Positions 22,996 to 35,793 are shown, numbered from the stretch's first letter. The stretch: 64,000 bases of DNA from Riptortus pedestris (GCA_019009955.1 CM032231.1:38802001-38866000), one strand, 5' to 3'. A program made the numbers and translations. Notes: a model not told the origin generated them from the sequence alone.

Positions 22996-24388
22996 ATACT
23001 TAAACTTGGCACTATCATGCAGGACCAAGAACGGATTCAGTCCGAATAATGTGTCATGTTTACAAATATTTATTAAATAAATTATTATTTATTTGCGGTT
23101 CCATGGATACCACGATCCATTACGATTAGTGCATGACCATTTGACCTTGGTTATTTTCCTTGTACCACAATTTAATGGGTTGTAATAATTTCTTGTCGAA
23201 TAAATAACCTGAAAAGGAATTTCATACCTCATCCAACAATTGCGTCATAATGACGCGATGCTTTGAAGCAAGAGGGAATTCGCGAATAGCACGAACAGAA
23301 GTTTAATACAGCATTAAAAATTAAATAATATTAGGTTAACCAATCAATAAAATACACTGTTTACTCTTGGTGGAAGTATTCTACTTCTACCGCTATTATT
23401 TAAAACATACTTTTCTTCAAAATATCTACTGGGGAGTCTTGAATATGACTCAAATGAAACGTTGCACATGCTGGTTTATATCACCACTGAAACTCCAGTC
23501 ATCTCAAATTTGGGATTATTACATTAATAATAATGCATACAAATTTATGGGACAGTACATGAGGAATTATGTGGATTGTTTATCTTATCAGATTTAAAAT
23601 ATCATTAGAGACATTTTAATATAATAGAATAACCTTTGGATATTCAATTTAACACCAAATCAAAGAAATGCTGGTAACCTCATTACAAGTTTGATTAACT
23701 GTCTATAAAATGCAGTGCTATACCTACCAAAAGAAAACTAGTAACTGCATGTATTGTATTTTACTGATTAGCTACCCTGTCTTAAAATAACTCTGGAATA
23801 ATTAAAATGTTTAGTATGTAGATAAAACTAAGACTAGATAGGCAATAAGTACCAGTTTTGTTTTGTCCTGAGCTTCCCAGTTGATATATATAATCAACGT
23901 AAATCGCATGACAAGAACTAGACCTAGAACCAAAAAAAAAAAAAAAAAAGAAAGAAAAAGAGACTTCATTTTCATGCATTTAAATCTTATGTGGGCAACC
24001 ATCCCCGGTAAGGGTCGACCAGACCCGGCCCGTGGTAAGGTTTGATCCTGCCCGGGAACATTTTGAAAACACAATTAAACAAAATTATTAAATACTTACT
24101 CCAAATGAGGAAGATGAGGAGAGATTTGTGCATTTGGCAGTACTTATAAATGCGAACAGTTCTTTTCAATGATGAAAGTTAATAAATCAAAACATCGTAC
24201 AAGGCTGACTGACGATAATTTGGAAAAATCTTTACGCCTTTGAATCAGTGATATTCATCCAAACATGGCTGGGTTACTTTCCCGAATTCAAGCTCAAGTG
24301 TCTCATTGATTTAGGTGTCGCTATTTCACTTTCGTTGTTTGTAATAATTCCAAATTTTACGATTTAATTATAATATTGTACCAATTTT
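22996..24388. other. Unassigned
   Basis: AT-rich, with an A-run at 23932-23949. Several short frames (60-87 codons) show no recognisable product. Confidence 0.45.
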
Positions 24389-24511
24389 TAGCAGATTTCC
24401 CTTCAGGGAAATCAGCTATTGAGGTTGTACTCATGACGGAATTTTCGAAATTTTTCTTCAAATGTCCATCGATCCTACCTAGTAGATGACAAAAATGAGG
24501 TCCGTTCAAAA

Positions 24512-24577
<66 letters not shown>

Positions 24578-25054
24578 CTGTTACCGCTCTGGCGGTCGCA
24601 ATTTTTGTTTGATCGTTAACAAACTTGATATTTAGTCTTTTTATGTAAAAAGAAAGATCAAGTTCGTTAACGGCTAATATCGGACCAGTGGGAGAGGGGG
24701 TTTAGAGGGGAGGAGTTTTGAAAATTCAACATATCTCCGTTACTATACGACGGATCGAAAAATCGTATTGAACCAATCTTATTGCAAATTAAAGTTACTA
24801 TAAATATTGTTCTATACATTTATTCTATATCTTGAATATTAACCGAGATATTTGTATTTGTATTCTGTGTGTGATCGGCAGAGGTCGGCTATGTTCGGAA
24901 ATTTCCGCCGAGAGCTCTGGTGGCCGTTTCCAACACTACTCGTCCCTCTTGAATAGGTTTAGATATACCTTACAGGTGTTATTGGGCAGATTTATCTACT
25001 GTATAACTTCACGAGGGAAATCTGCTTAGTTTACGCAACCCCTGCGTGACGGAC
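24389..25054 (+). mobile_element. HINE-like element, copy 10 (complete)
   Basis: Flanked by TTTT on both sides. It has the terminal palindrome 24389-24418, (TA)n at 24512-24572, the complete core, a 3' module of the 'cgccgagagctctggtggccg' type and the 3' hairpin ending GACGGAC. Confidence 0.92.
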
Positions 25055-26105
25055 TTTTTTCATTTCATTTTGTTATTTTAATAAATTGTATTATAATTCA
25101 CTGTCGTATAATTTCATGTCGGATATTCATCATTAAAATTATGAACACTACTTTAAAATGCACTACTTTTAAAAGCGGCCTCCGAACGTATTTGCACACT
25201 AAAGTTTGACCCGCAATATGCCAAAGGTTGCCCATAACTGATCTAGATTGAAAAAAAATCCCAACAGATTAATGTCCTCGATAATGGGTGAATGTAAATA
25301 TTTGTTGAAATTTGTAGATTTATCTGTTGTCTTTATCAAGATGATACATAATAAAAACAGCACATTATCCTTGTCGACGCAACTAATTAAAAATTAATTA
25401 TTGACTACTGTGGCAGATTATATATTAACAATATTTTTCTGTTGTTTTTTTTTTTTGATCTTATCTTTTGACATTATTTTTTTTTAATTAGTTGAATTCT
25501 GTGTTCCATCCAAGTGAAAGTGGTAAATACATTAGGAAATTCACTGAGAAAGGATATATGTGACGATGGAGGGGTAGGGGGTTGTGGGTTTCCAACTACT
25601 GCTTTCATCATTAATTATTGTTAAATAAATCAGCAATTATTATAGTTGTCCATGGTGATTAAATTCTTGTTAGTAACTACGGGGTCAATGTTGGGGGTAG
25701 ATACAGAAATGTTAGGAGAGGCACCTTGGAATCCAGTGGCAGATGATAGATGGCCTAGAGGCAATCTCGTCGTCACGTGACTGATGACTCACCCCTCCAG
25801 CTCACGTGACCGGCAGCAGATAGGGGTGAACCCATCCCCACCCCTATCTGCCAGCCTATATCCTATCCTAATGCATATTCATATTCTAACCACATAACCA
25901 ATGCTAACACCGCTAATGGACCCACAAAACACCTCGTTTTGGCTAATATCTAATCGGATTAATCTTGGCTGGAGCAGGTAAACCAAAAGGGGAGAATTTG
26001 CGGAAAACTGTTTTAGAAGATTCAAGCTAAAACAGCTTTCGATGTTGAGCTCATTGAGGAAAAAGTTTAAAATACTTCTTGTAAAGAGAGCCAGAAAAGG
26101 AAAAA
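25055..26105. other. Unassigned, with a hairpin and two E-box palindromes
   Basis: Mostly AT-rich. The patch 25735-25860 is GC-rich and structured (listed separately). No gene recognised. Confidence 0.45.
25816..25851. repeat. 13-bp perfect hairpin GCAGATAGGGGTG
   Basis: Arms at 25816-25828 and 25839-25851 with a 10-nt loop. CACGTG palindromes lie just upstream at 25774-25779 and 25803-25808. Confidence 0.8.
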
Positions 26106-26911
26106 GTCCGTCACGCAGGGGCTGCGTAAACTAAGCAGATTTTCCACGCAAAGGTTTACAATAGATAAATATACATGGTATGGACTGGTAACACCACCGC
26201 GAATATTAAGTGAATAAATTCAAACGGTAATGAGAAATCTTTCAGTTAGAAGTTAATAAATTGAATTGTAAACAACCTGGCCAGCCAACCTGAATTCTAG
26301 ACCGGAAATAAAAACCATTTACGAAATATATCTTAATATAACATATTAATTTTATTGAAAACTATTTACTATAGCTACTGCTGTAATTTTTAATGAATTA
26401 GAATAATTTTAACCTCAATTGCTTAAATTTTAGTAACCCAAGAACAAAAAAAGGGGGAGGGGGCAACAGAACGTATTTGCATATATCCCACAAGGTAAAA
26501 ATCCAATGAAAACAATATTCCTTATTTAACCTTGTAATGAAGAGGTTCATGATATAACAGCTTATTATTAAAATAACATGAGTAGGAGTGGAGGGTTTAC
26601 TGAAAGCGGAAAACTATAAAATCCAAATATCTCGGTTAATATTCATAATACAGAAAATATGTATAGAACAATATTTATAGATCATTTAATTTGTAATAAG
26701 AATTGGTACTTTACAATTTTTCAATCCAACGTATAGTAACGGAGATATTTCGAATTTTGAACCCCCCCCCTCATCTAAACCCCCCCTCTTCCCACCGGAC
26801 CTCATTTTTGTCATCTCCTGGATAGGATCGATGGACATTTGAGGAAATTTTTCGAAAATCGCGCCATGAGTACGACCTCAATAGCTGATTTCCCTTGAAG
26901 GAAATCTGCTA
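26106..26911 (-). mobile_element. HINE-like element, copy 11 (long module)
   Basis: 806 bp with both ends, bordered by AAAAA and AAA. The 3' module is the long type (gataaatatacatgg, gaaaactatttactata, the agggggcaacagaacgtatttgc block). The microsatellite and the gcgaccgctagagcg part are missing: the C-run is followed directly by ggacctcattttt. Confidence 0.9.
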
Positions 26912-27315
26912 AAATGATAACTTCTAGCCACTCTCTCAACATTTTGTCAATAACCAAGAGCCGTTTAAATTCCAATAATTCAATTTTTGACTACGTATAA
27001 AATAAGTCTTTGGATGTGAAAAAATAAAAATCTAAAAATTTCAGAAATGAATAAAAATATAATGAACCTATATTTCCTATAAGTTTTATTTATTTTCATT
27101 TTCTTGGAGAATCAATGAGAAAACTCTTTAGTTCTTAGAAGTTTTCATCAAACCAACTTGAGAAGAGAGTTCCTTCCTTATGAAATAAGAAGAGAATTTG
27201 CTCAAAAAAAAACTTTTTAATGTCACCTTCACTCCATGTAAATTATCAGCTGAAATTGAGGGTCTCTTGGCGAATAACAAGAAAACTCTAAGGACGTTTC
27301 CCCCTACTGTGAAAG

Positions 27316-27353
<38 letters not shown>

Positions 27354-27640
27354 AAAATAAAGAGTACGAACAAAGGCACACTGAGGACATTTGTGTAGTA
27401 ATGAAAAAAGTTTTCCAACGAGGTTTTCCGTGGGAATGCGATATGGAGTAGAACCTCTGCGTGAATGCTGGAAATGGTTGAATATTTAAAGGTTCTAAGA
27501 CCACATGCACATGGGAATTCTACCTACAGCTGTTCTCTTCAGCATACTAAAATCACAGATTTAAGGCTAGCTTTCCGCTGTAGGACATGGCTACACAGTT
27601 TTATGCATTATTTGAAGTTACATTTTGCCCGTTTTAGAAG
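26912..27640. other. Unassigned, with a long A-run
   Basis: An A homopolymer of about 31 nt at 27320-27350. No element or gene recognised; the frames across the A-run are artefacts. Confidence 0.5.
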
Positions 27641-27772
27641 ATTATCCTTGAGGGAAATCAGCTATTGAGGTCGTACTCATGACGCGATATTCGAAAATTT
27701 TCATCAAATGTCCATCGATCCTACCCAGGAGATGACGAAAATGAGGTCCGTTCAAAATTATATATATATATC

Positions 27773-27839
<67 letters not shown>

Positions 27840-27955
27840 CTGTTAACGCTCTAGCGGTCGCAATTTTTATTTGATCGTTTCCAAACTCGATATTTAAACG
27901 TTTTATGCAAAAAGACAGATCAAGTTCGTTAATGGCTGAAATCGGACCAGTGGCC
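27641..27955 (+). mobile_element. HINE-like element, copy 12, 3'-truncated
   Basis: The outer arm of the palindrome is eroded; tcctacccaggagatgacg, a long (TA)n (27761-27835) and the gctctagcggtcgc block are intact. It stops after atcggaccagtgg. Confidence 0.85.
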
Positions 27956-28009
27956 AGTCTCGGCCGAGAACCGAGACTTTTAATGTTTCGTCTCTCTATT
28001 CAAGTCCAT

Positions 28010-28071
28010 TTATAACGGCCATTTATAAGTTGGGACTAAGGAGTTTATTTAATGAGTTATTTTCCCAATGG
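28010..28071 (-). mobile_element. SINE fragment
   Basis: The complement reads ttgggaaaataactcattaaataaactccttagtccc, the SINE body segment. Only about 60 bp are recognisable. Confidence 0.5.
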
Positions 28072-28469
28072 ATAATCATTTTGATACTTGAATATTTTGA
28101 TTGTAGTACAATGATGACAATGTGTAATATAGGAGTTTCGGTGTTGCCGAATTTAAAATGATTCTCTTATCAGGGATTTTATAGGCATTGTTATGATAAA
28201 CGATACATTTAAAATACATTCCACGAATATTGAGTTTACTTTTGAGAAACATTCCCCTTTACAATTGGTAAAAAAGATTTTGTTGATTTTTTTTTTATTA
28301 GGCAATATTTAAGTTCGTAGAGCAGAGTAATATTGTTGTAAGTATCGAAGTTCGTCTTCCAAATAAAATAATTCATTTGTACAATTTAGGTAAAATTATT
28401 TATTTCAAGATGAAAACACATAGGGACATGGATAAATTATAAATTTTTGCTTTACTTCAACCTCCCTCT
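28072..28469. other. Unassigned
   Basis: AT-rich; nothing seen. Confidence 0.4.
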
Positions 28470-28880
28470 TCATCGTCTTAACCGATTTTGCTGGCTAATG
28501 AACGCAAAAACATAACATAAGAATCTCATAAGATGTTTTTATTTAGAGCTTCACAGGTAATGGAAATTTCGTTCCATAGTTATTTCTTTTCACAAAAAAG
28601 TTTATTTGATCATTACCATATGTAACTATTTTTTCCAAAACTAAATATGATATTTAACAATGGTTGAAATGGGCCCCAGAAGGAGTGGGAAGGGCGAATT
28701 CGAAAATCCAAAATCCAGTCACTATGAGTCAGGTCCTAAAATGTTTTAGAATCAATCTTGTTAAATATTTAATGATTGACAGTTGTCATTCTATAGACTC
28801 GAATAGAATATTAAAAGAGTTATTTGTATTTTCTTGTTTCCACCCGTCAACAAACCCCCACTTCTACTCATGAGATTTTA
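28470..28880 (+). repeat. Diverged repeat related to the HINE-like core
   Basis: A later part (ggttgaaatgggcccc, gcgaattcgaaaatcc, agaatcaatcttgttaaat, acaaacccccacttctactca) matches 21500-21750 and 59605-59740 in the same order. No family end is adjacent except a possible 3'-end scrap at 29025-29042 (tctgcttagtttacgcag). Confidence 0.5.
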
Positions 28881-29087
28881 ATATAGTGCAACGAAGTCAT
28901 TGAGCATCTCATGTTCAGCTTTTAAATTTTAATTCCTCTTTAGATAAGCTTCATTACGACGCTAGAAATAGAAAATAGATGGTGAGTTTAGATCAACAGC
29001 ACATCACGTACCAGCCCTAGTAAAGTCTGCTTAGTTTACGCAGAGAACTACGGAACCTCTTATAAGATCTACCATAGTGTTGCGAAA

Positions 29088-29610
29088 ACGACGTACATGA
29101 AAAATTAATCAGAGTTTATCACATATTTAAGAAGTACGAGTTAGATGAAAGGAACCGCCCTATGGTAGAACCTTTGGTCCCCAACGAATGTTCTTGGCTA
29201 TACCCGTCTGGGATCTAGATGTGTCTAGACAGTTTCCTTTGATGTCACCGCTCGTCTATAAAAGTGGCCCAGCTCACTCAAGAGTAACTAATCTTCAAGT
29301 GAATAACAGCGCGTTCAGTGAACATTGTTTTTAGTTTCGGTACAGTGTGATGCCGTCGTCATGTGTCTTTGTGACGATGGGTGCAGTGCCGTGTTCTTGT
29401 GAACTTCAGTAATCGTGAGTTATTGTACTGTGCCAATAAGAAGAACATTGAAGTTATCAGTGCATACTGTGAGTATTAGTTAAGAACTATTTACCAAGTG
29501 TTTTGTGCATTGTCAAATAAATTGTGCAGTGATAAAGCTCGTGTGTTTAGTTTTGCAATCCAAAAGAATTCAAATAAACAACGTTTATTATTTTTGTAAT
29601 AAACGTAAAA
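29088..29610 (+). mobile_element. Solo LTR, Gypsy-like family (copy B)
   Basis: It aligns with 9223-9768 read on the minus strand: TGTTGCGAAAAC start, atgaaaggaaccgcc, a TATAAAAG box at 29257-29264, agtgaataacagcgcgttcagtg leader, AATAAA at 29516-29521, and an eroded CGTAAAA end. No internal region is next to it. The flanks (ATAG/ATAT) are no longer identical, so it is older than copy A. Its TATA box is better preserved than in copy A. Confidence 0.72.
29257..29264 (+). promoter_or_regulatory. TATA box of the solo LTR
   Basis: TATAAAAG sits about 170 bp into the LTR and about 255 bp before its AATAAA signal, as expected for an LTR promoter. Confidence 0.5.
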
Positions 29611-30400
29611 ATATCTACTATGAAAAAAATGCATATGCCGACAGTCGAGTTTTGAATTTATCAACCACTTCCTTGAAAAGAGTTTTCACTGATACAACCA
29701 TTTTTTTTTTCCTTTTTTAAAAATGACACTTTCACAGCCAGGAAAGGCAACAGAATAAAATGAAAAGATCTCATCAATATTAAATTGCGGCCATTCCGTT
29801 CTGAAATTATTATACCCAGCAATTAAGGAAATATCATTTGTCCCTCGTCAAAAATTCAGGAGGCGGAGCCTCGCTTTAGAGACAATTAGAGAGAATTGGA
29901 TGTAGGGTGAGAGGGGGGGGGTGGGGATTGCACCGGGTCCGGCCATGCACAGAACACTAGGAGACTTGGTATTTAAAATTTTAAATACATTTTTCATGTC
30001 ACAAAGTATTATTAATTTATTTTGTTTAATCAAAATTGACATTCATATAATATAAAGTGTGGTTTTCTAGGCACGTAGGGGGTACTATTAAATGAAAGGT
30101 CGCTCGATAAAATTGCTCAAAATACTCAGGAATGGATGTCCTCTAGCTGCAAAATATATGAGAATTATCAGAAGAATGGTCAAAATATATATAAATGTGT
30201 GTGAGTGTGTGTGTGGTGTGTGTGTGTGAGTGTGTGTGTGCGTGTGTGTGTGTGTGTGTGTGCGTGTGTGTGTGTGTGTGACTAGAAGTAAATAAATGAG
30301 GAGTGATAAAATCTCATTTATAAAATGTTCAACCTTATTTAGATTACTTGGACATGATAATAGTGGAAACATGTAGTCCATTAATACACACGAATATTGG
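29611..30400. other. Unassigned with a (TG)n tract
   Basis: An imperfect TG/GTGTGA run at 30196-30280. Nothing else recognised. Confidence 0.5.
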
Positions 30401-31590
30401 AAACTGAGTTCTATTGTATCGTTGACCTGGCATTATATCAAAAACTGAGTTCTATTGTATCGTTGACCTGGCATAATATCAAAAACTGAGTTCTATTGTA
30501 TCGTTGACCTGGCGTTATATCAAAAACTGAGTTCTATTGTATCGTTGACCTGGCATTATATCAAAAACTGATTTTTGTTGCAAGGTTGACCTGGCATTAT
30601 ATCAAAAACTGAGTTCTATTGTATCGTTGACCTGGTATTATATCAAAAACTGATTTCTATTGCAAGGTTGACCTGGCATTATATCAAAAACTGAGTTCTA
30701 TTGTATCGTTGACCTGGCATTATATCAAAAACTGATTTCTATTGCAAGGTTGACCTGGCATTATATCAAAAACTGATTTCTATTGCAAGGTTGACCTGGC
30801 ATTATATCAAAAACTGAGTTCTATTGCAAGGTTGACCTGGCATTATATCAAAAACTGAGTTCTATTGTATCGTTGACCTGGCATTATATCAAAAACTGAT
30901 TTCTATTGCAAGGTTGACCTGGCATTATATCAAAAACTGAGTTCTATTGCAAGGTTGACCTGGCATTATATCAAAAACTGAGTTCTATTGTATCGTTGAC
31001 GTGGCATTATATCAAAAACTGAGTTCTATTGCAAGTTTGACCTGGCATTATATCAAAAACTGAGTTCTATTGTATCGTTGACCGGGCATTATATCAAAAA
31101 CTGAGCTCTATTGTATCGTTGACCTGGCATTATATCAAAAACTGAATTCTATTGTATCGTTGACCTGGCATTATATCAAAAACTGAGTTCTATTGCAAGG
31201 TTGACATGGCATTATATCAAAAACTGATTTCTATTGCAAGGTTGACCTGGCATTATATCAAAAACTGATTTCTATTGCAAGGTTGACCTGGCATTATATC
31301 AAAAACTGAGCTCTATTGTATCGTTGACCTGGCTTTATATCAAAAACTGAGCTCTATTGTATCGTTGACCTGGCATTATATCAAAAACTGATTTCTATTG
31401 CAAGGTTGACCTGGCATTATATCAAAAACTGATTTCTATTGCAAGGTTGACCTGGCATTATATCAAAAACTGATTTCTATTGCAAGGTTGACCTGGCATT
31501 ATATCAAAAACTGAGCTCTATTGTATGGTTGACCTGGCATTATATCTAAAACTGAGCTCTATTGTATGGTTGACCTGGCATTAAATCAAT
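30401..31590 (+). repeat. 41-bp satellite array, 29 units
   Basis: Constant period of 41 bp with the core GTTGACCTGGCATTATATC followed by AAAAACTGA. I count 29 units. Two main variants differ in a five-base block (TATCG or TATGG in 15 units, CAAGG or CAAGT in 14) and at the GAGTTC/GATTTC/GAGCTC position. There are no spacers between units. It does not code: the period is not a multiple of three. Confidence 0.95.
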
Positions 31591-31889
31591 TAGTGTGTTG
31601 ATATAAAGGCCACTATTGATGAGAATATTTAATTACAATACTATTGTACTATTAAAAATTTGATGTGGAGACCACACAGCTTCCATCCACTCAAATTAAA
31701 TTAAATAAACGTTAAAGTAAAATTTTTGATGCACTTAATTTGACATGATTTAATTAGAATGTAATATAAGATATCTCCGTTCCAATGTATCAAATCTAAT
31801 AATATCATAAAAAATAATTAATAGATGTTTTTATGATAAAACAAATTAGCTGTGTACAATATCTTTGTATAAACGGTAAATTTTTAATT
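31591..31889. other. Unassigned
   Basis: AT-rich; nothing recognised. Confidence 0.4.
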
Positions 31890-32278
31890 TTTTCCACTCT
31901 CTTTCCCTTAGTTGATTTCGATTTAAAAAAAAAATACGGCATGGAGGGGGGGAGGTTGAGAAGGGGAAATTCGAAATGTCTCCGTTATTATGCGTCGGAT
32001 CGAAAAATAGTATAAAACTAATCTCTTTGCAAATACAATTTACTATAAATATTTATTTACTTAGTTATATATATTTATTCTTTATCTTTAATATTAACAG
32101 GGATATTTACATTTTAAGTTTTCAGCCTTCAGTAAACCCCCACTCTTACTCACGTCATATTAACAATAAGCTGTTATATTATGAAGCAATTTAATTGAAG
32201 CATAAATACCAAATATTGTTCTCATTGAACTTTTACGTTCAAATGAGAATTCGTGAAACAGTCCCTGCATGGCGGACG
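31890..32278 (+). mobile_element. HINE-like element, copy 13, 5'-truncated
   Basis: Begins near the ttgatttcgattt core, continues through cgaaatgtctccgttattatgcgtcgg and the aataagctgttatattatgaagc module, and ends at a mutated 3' end (ccctgcatggcggac). The next copy starts about 15 bp later. Confidence 0.75.
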
Positions 32279-32292
32279 CTTAAATTATATTT

Positions 32293-32429
32293 TCAGCTAA
32301 TTTCCCTCAAGGGGAAACATCTATTGAGGTCGTAGTCATGACGCGATTTTCGAAAAACTTCGTCAAAAGCCCATCGATCCTATCCAGGAGATGACGAAAA
32401 TGAGGTCCGTTCAAAATTACACACACACG

Positions 32430-32507
<78 letters not shown>

Positions 32508-32973
32508 CCTGTTAACGCTCTAGCGGTCGCAATTTTTGCTTGATCGTTACCAAACTCGAAATTTAATCGGTTTATGTAAAAAAAGATCAAGTTCGTTAAT
32601 GGCTGAAATCGGACCAGTGGGAGGGGGGCTTAGAGGGGGGGGGGGGTTTGAAAATTTAAAATATCTCCGTTATTATGCGTCGATTCGAAAAATTGTATAG
32701 AATCAATCTTATTGCAAATTAAATTTACTATAAATGTTGTTCTATACATTTATTCTGTATCTTGAACATTAACCGGGATGTTTGCATTTGTATTGTGTGT
32801 GGGGTCGGCAAGAGTCGGCTAAGTTCGTTTCCGTAATTGTTCGTCCCTCGTGAATAGGTTTGGAGATTCCTTGCTAATACTGTTATTATTAGGCAGATTT
32901 CTCTATTGTTAAACTTCTTTTAGTTTTAGTTTAGGGAAATCTGCTTAGTTTACGCAGCCCCTGCGTGTCGGAC
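32293..32973 (+). mobile_element. HINE-like element, copy 14 (complete)
   Basis: Mutated palindromic start (agctaatttccctcaaggggaaac), compound (CA)n-(TA)n at 32420-32504, complete core with a G-run, a module like that of copy 10, and 3' hairpin end GTCGGAC before TTTT. Head-to-tail with copy 13. Confidence 0.88.
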
Positions 32974-33004
32974 TTTTGAGTAGTTCTCATTACATCAAGC
33001 GTTA

Positions 33005-33112
33005 TTTCTTACCGCCCTTTTCTAGCCGAATTCGGGTTACGCATTTCATATAGTGCTCGTAAGTAAAATAATTCCTATTGGCGAATCGGGGATCGAACAG
33101 CTCGGCCATAGC
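33005..33112 (-). mobile_element. SINE fragment
   Basis: ccgcccttttctagcc, then ataattcctattggcgaatcgggga-tcgaac, is the complement of the SINE body and B-box region. The intervening part is diverged. Confidence 0.5.
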
Positions 33113-33757
33113 TATCGCAAGTGTGTCAAAATAATTAAATTAGTTTAGTTTGAAAGTGGGGCGAGGTATTGTTGATATAAGGTACATAGGCTGGCCTCCT
33201 TGCCGGCGAAGGTGGAATGAAAGAGATACGTCTTTATTAAGGCCTTGTCAGAGCTGGAGACTTTAATTACGCCTCTAGCCTCTATCCATTTTCCACCTCA
33301 GACAGCCTTAATCTAGTCTGACCAGAAGAATTTGGTCAGATTAAACTTTTATCTCAGATTTTAACAGCAATATCAGCGGGATTTTTTATTATCTTTTCTA
33401 TATGATATATTTATTTTATAGAAGCAATATTATATATTGATTCAAACCTATTGGCTTGGAACTCATTGGGGCTTATTCAGGTTGCGTTAAATGAATAAGG
33501 CGTTGGGAAAATCGGGGAAATATAGTATATTATACTAATGGTTAAACTTCAATAAATGCAAATAAATACATGACAATAAATACCGATGGTGACTTGGAAA
33601 TAGATGGCATAGAAATGGAAATAAGTGTACAGCGCCAAGTATGTTCGTCAGTTGATTACGTTTCAAGACAATTACTTGGAGATGAGATGCTCGGATACAT
33701 GCAAACTGTCAGATACAAGCAGCCGTCAGATCAAAAGCCGCCACGGAACTATAAACT
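33113..33757. other. Unassigned
   Basis: A more GC-balanced patch at 33178-33350 and a short frame at 33570-33757 that runs into copy 15. No product recognised. Confidence 0.4.
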
Positions 33758-34540
33758 ACAAAGGCTGCGTAAGCTAAGCAGATTTCCCTCATGAAGTTTA
33801 ACAATAGATAAATCTTCATGGTGGTAACACAACACCACCGTAAATATTAAGTGGACGAATACAAAAGGTGATAAGAAATCTTTCAGTCAATTTTAATAAC
33901 ATAACTTCCGGACGGGATGCATTTGAAATGTAAATAAACAGCTCTGCCAACCTCTCACCGAAAAGAAAAACAATTACTAAAATATATCAGAATAATTTAA
34001 CTTTTAAAAAATTAAAAAAATAATTAATTGATAAATATGATATGATGAATTGATTGATATTGATTAATTTTTTTTGAAAACTATTTTTTATATCTAGTAC
34101 TTTAAGCTTCGAATAATATCTTTATTATATAACAGAGTATTATTCAAGTAACATGAGTATAAGTGGGGTTTTGCTGAAGTCTGAAAACTGAAAAATGCAA
34201 ATATCTCGGTTAATATTCAAGATAGAGGATAAATGTATATGGCAATATTTGTAGTTCATTTAATGTTCTATAAGTTTGGTTTTATACAGTTATTTGATTC
34301 GACGTATAGTAACAGAGATATTTCGAATTTTCGAAAAAAACCCTCTAAACCCTCCCTTCCATTGGTTCGATTTCAGCCATTAACGAAATTGATCTTTCTT
34401 TTTACATACAACGATATCGATCAAACAAAAATCGCGACCACTAGAGCGTTAACAGACAAATACACGCATACATATATATATTTGAACGGACCACATCTCC
34501 TGGATCGATGGACATTTTAAGAAATTTTTCGAAAATGCAT
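33758..34540 (-). mobile_element. HINE-like element, copy 15, both tips lost
   Basis: It starts inside the 3' hairpin (ggctgcgtaagctaagcagatttccc). The long module and core follow. It is cut off in gaaatttttcgaaaatgca before the palindrome. Confidence 0.8.
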
Positions 34541-35793
34541 CAAACCAATATAAGTGTTTTTTTACATACAATAAGTTACACTTCATGGTTTACAATAAAT
34601 TACACGAATTAGTTCGGTTGACTATATTTCACTGGAAACCCCACAGCATTTTTATTAGTTTCTTCGGGCCATCCAGTTTTTAGTTGCTTGTTTTCAGTAC
34701 TCATATAACAGTTAAATTAAGACACAAAAGAGCAGCGAAATCACAACCAAAGTTCGAGATAAAAAAAATGGATTTTTTTTAATATTTTTTTTTATTTTTT
34801 TTTTTGCAAATCGTTATATTTAGGATGACCAGTATTAATTGTGGCATGCTCTTAGCTTTAATGAAATTAAGTGAAATATGATATATATTGCTTCATGACA
34901 TTGAAATATTTGTTCATTTTAATAAAACCCAATGACTGATTAGGTTTCCTTATAAACGATAAAATGGCCTCTAATGAATAACCAGTCGTTAACTTCACGA
35001 ATTACGAATATGTTACATTTTGTTGGGAGTGCTTGAATAAATGATTTTTTTGTGTTGTAAATGGCGCTAGCTTTATTGAATAAGCACTGTATCACGAAAA
35101 ATCCCAACATTTTTACCTCGTGGGAAATAATATCGCCTACAGCTAAATCGTTAAGATGATGCAATTTACGACTTATGGCTCGATGTATGTAATCCCTAAA
35201 GCGATATTACTTTATTTTTTTCTATTTTAATAGCCACAAGAAACTATTCAACCAGAAGAAAAAGGGTAGGATAATCAGAGAAAAACTGTAGTGAATAGGA
35301 CATGGAAAACCAGACCTGTTTGCTATCTTCATCGCGGGAAGTGATTTCCATTATTTCCTTGAAAAATTAGTGTTTCTCTATAGTGTGAGATGTATATCCA
35401 GTGACAATACGAGTGAAAAGGGGGTAAGGAGGCCGGGGATCTCTCGCCAAACCACAATGAGGGTCTTTGGAGACTCAGGAGAAATAGAACTCGAGAAACC
35501 TTACAACTAGACAGCATGACCGAGTTTCATCTCGGCTCCAGTTTTTATCCCTCGCTTTTGTATTTTCTTCGCTAAAAGACTCTAAAGACATTGTTCTGTT
35601 TTTTTTTTCTTTCAGGAAATGGAGAACTTATTATTACAATTTATAATGAACGAGTCAACGAATTGAGATCAGGTAACAAAACAAAACTACTTATTAATAT
35701 TGCAAAACCTTGACCCAACTATCTATAACCTTATATATACCTTGTAACAAAAGAACAACATCATAAAAACTTCAAAACCTTCTTTATTGTTTT
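34541..35793. other. Unassigned, possible helix-turn-helix remnant
   Basis: AT-rich with T-runs near 34768-34804. The minus-strand frame at 34940-35164 (74 codons) contains a stretch reminiscent of the N-terminal HTH of transposases; this is a weak impression, not an assignment. Nothing else recognised. Confidence 0.3.

Noticed and set aside
27128..27418. 96-codon frame with a phenylalanine run
   Set aside because: Created by reading through the A homopolymer at 27320-27350.
30401..31590. The 41-bp array as a CRISPR
   Set aside because: Units are contiguous with no unique spacers, and the DNA is eukaryotic. It is a simple satellite.
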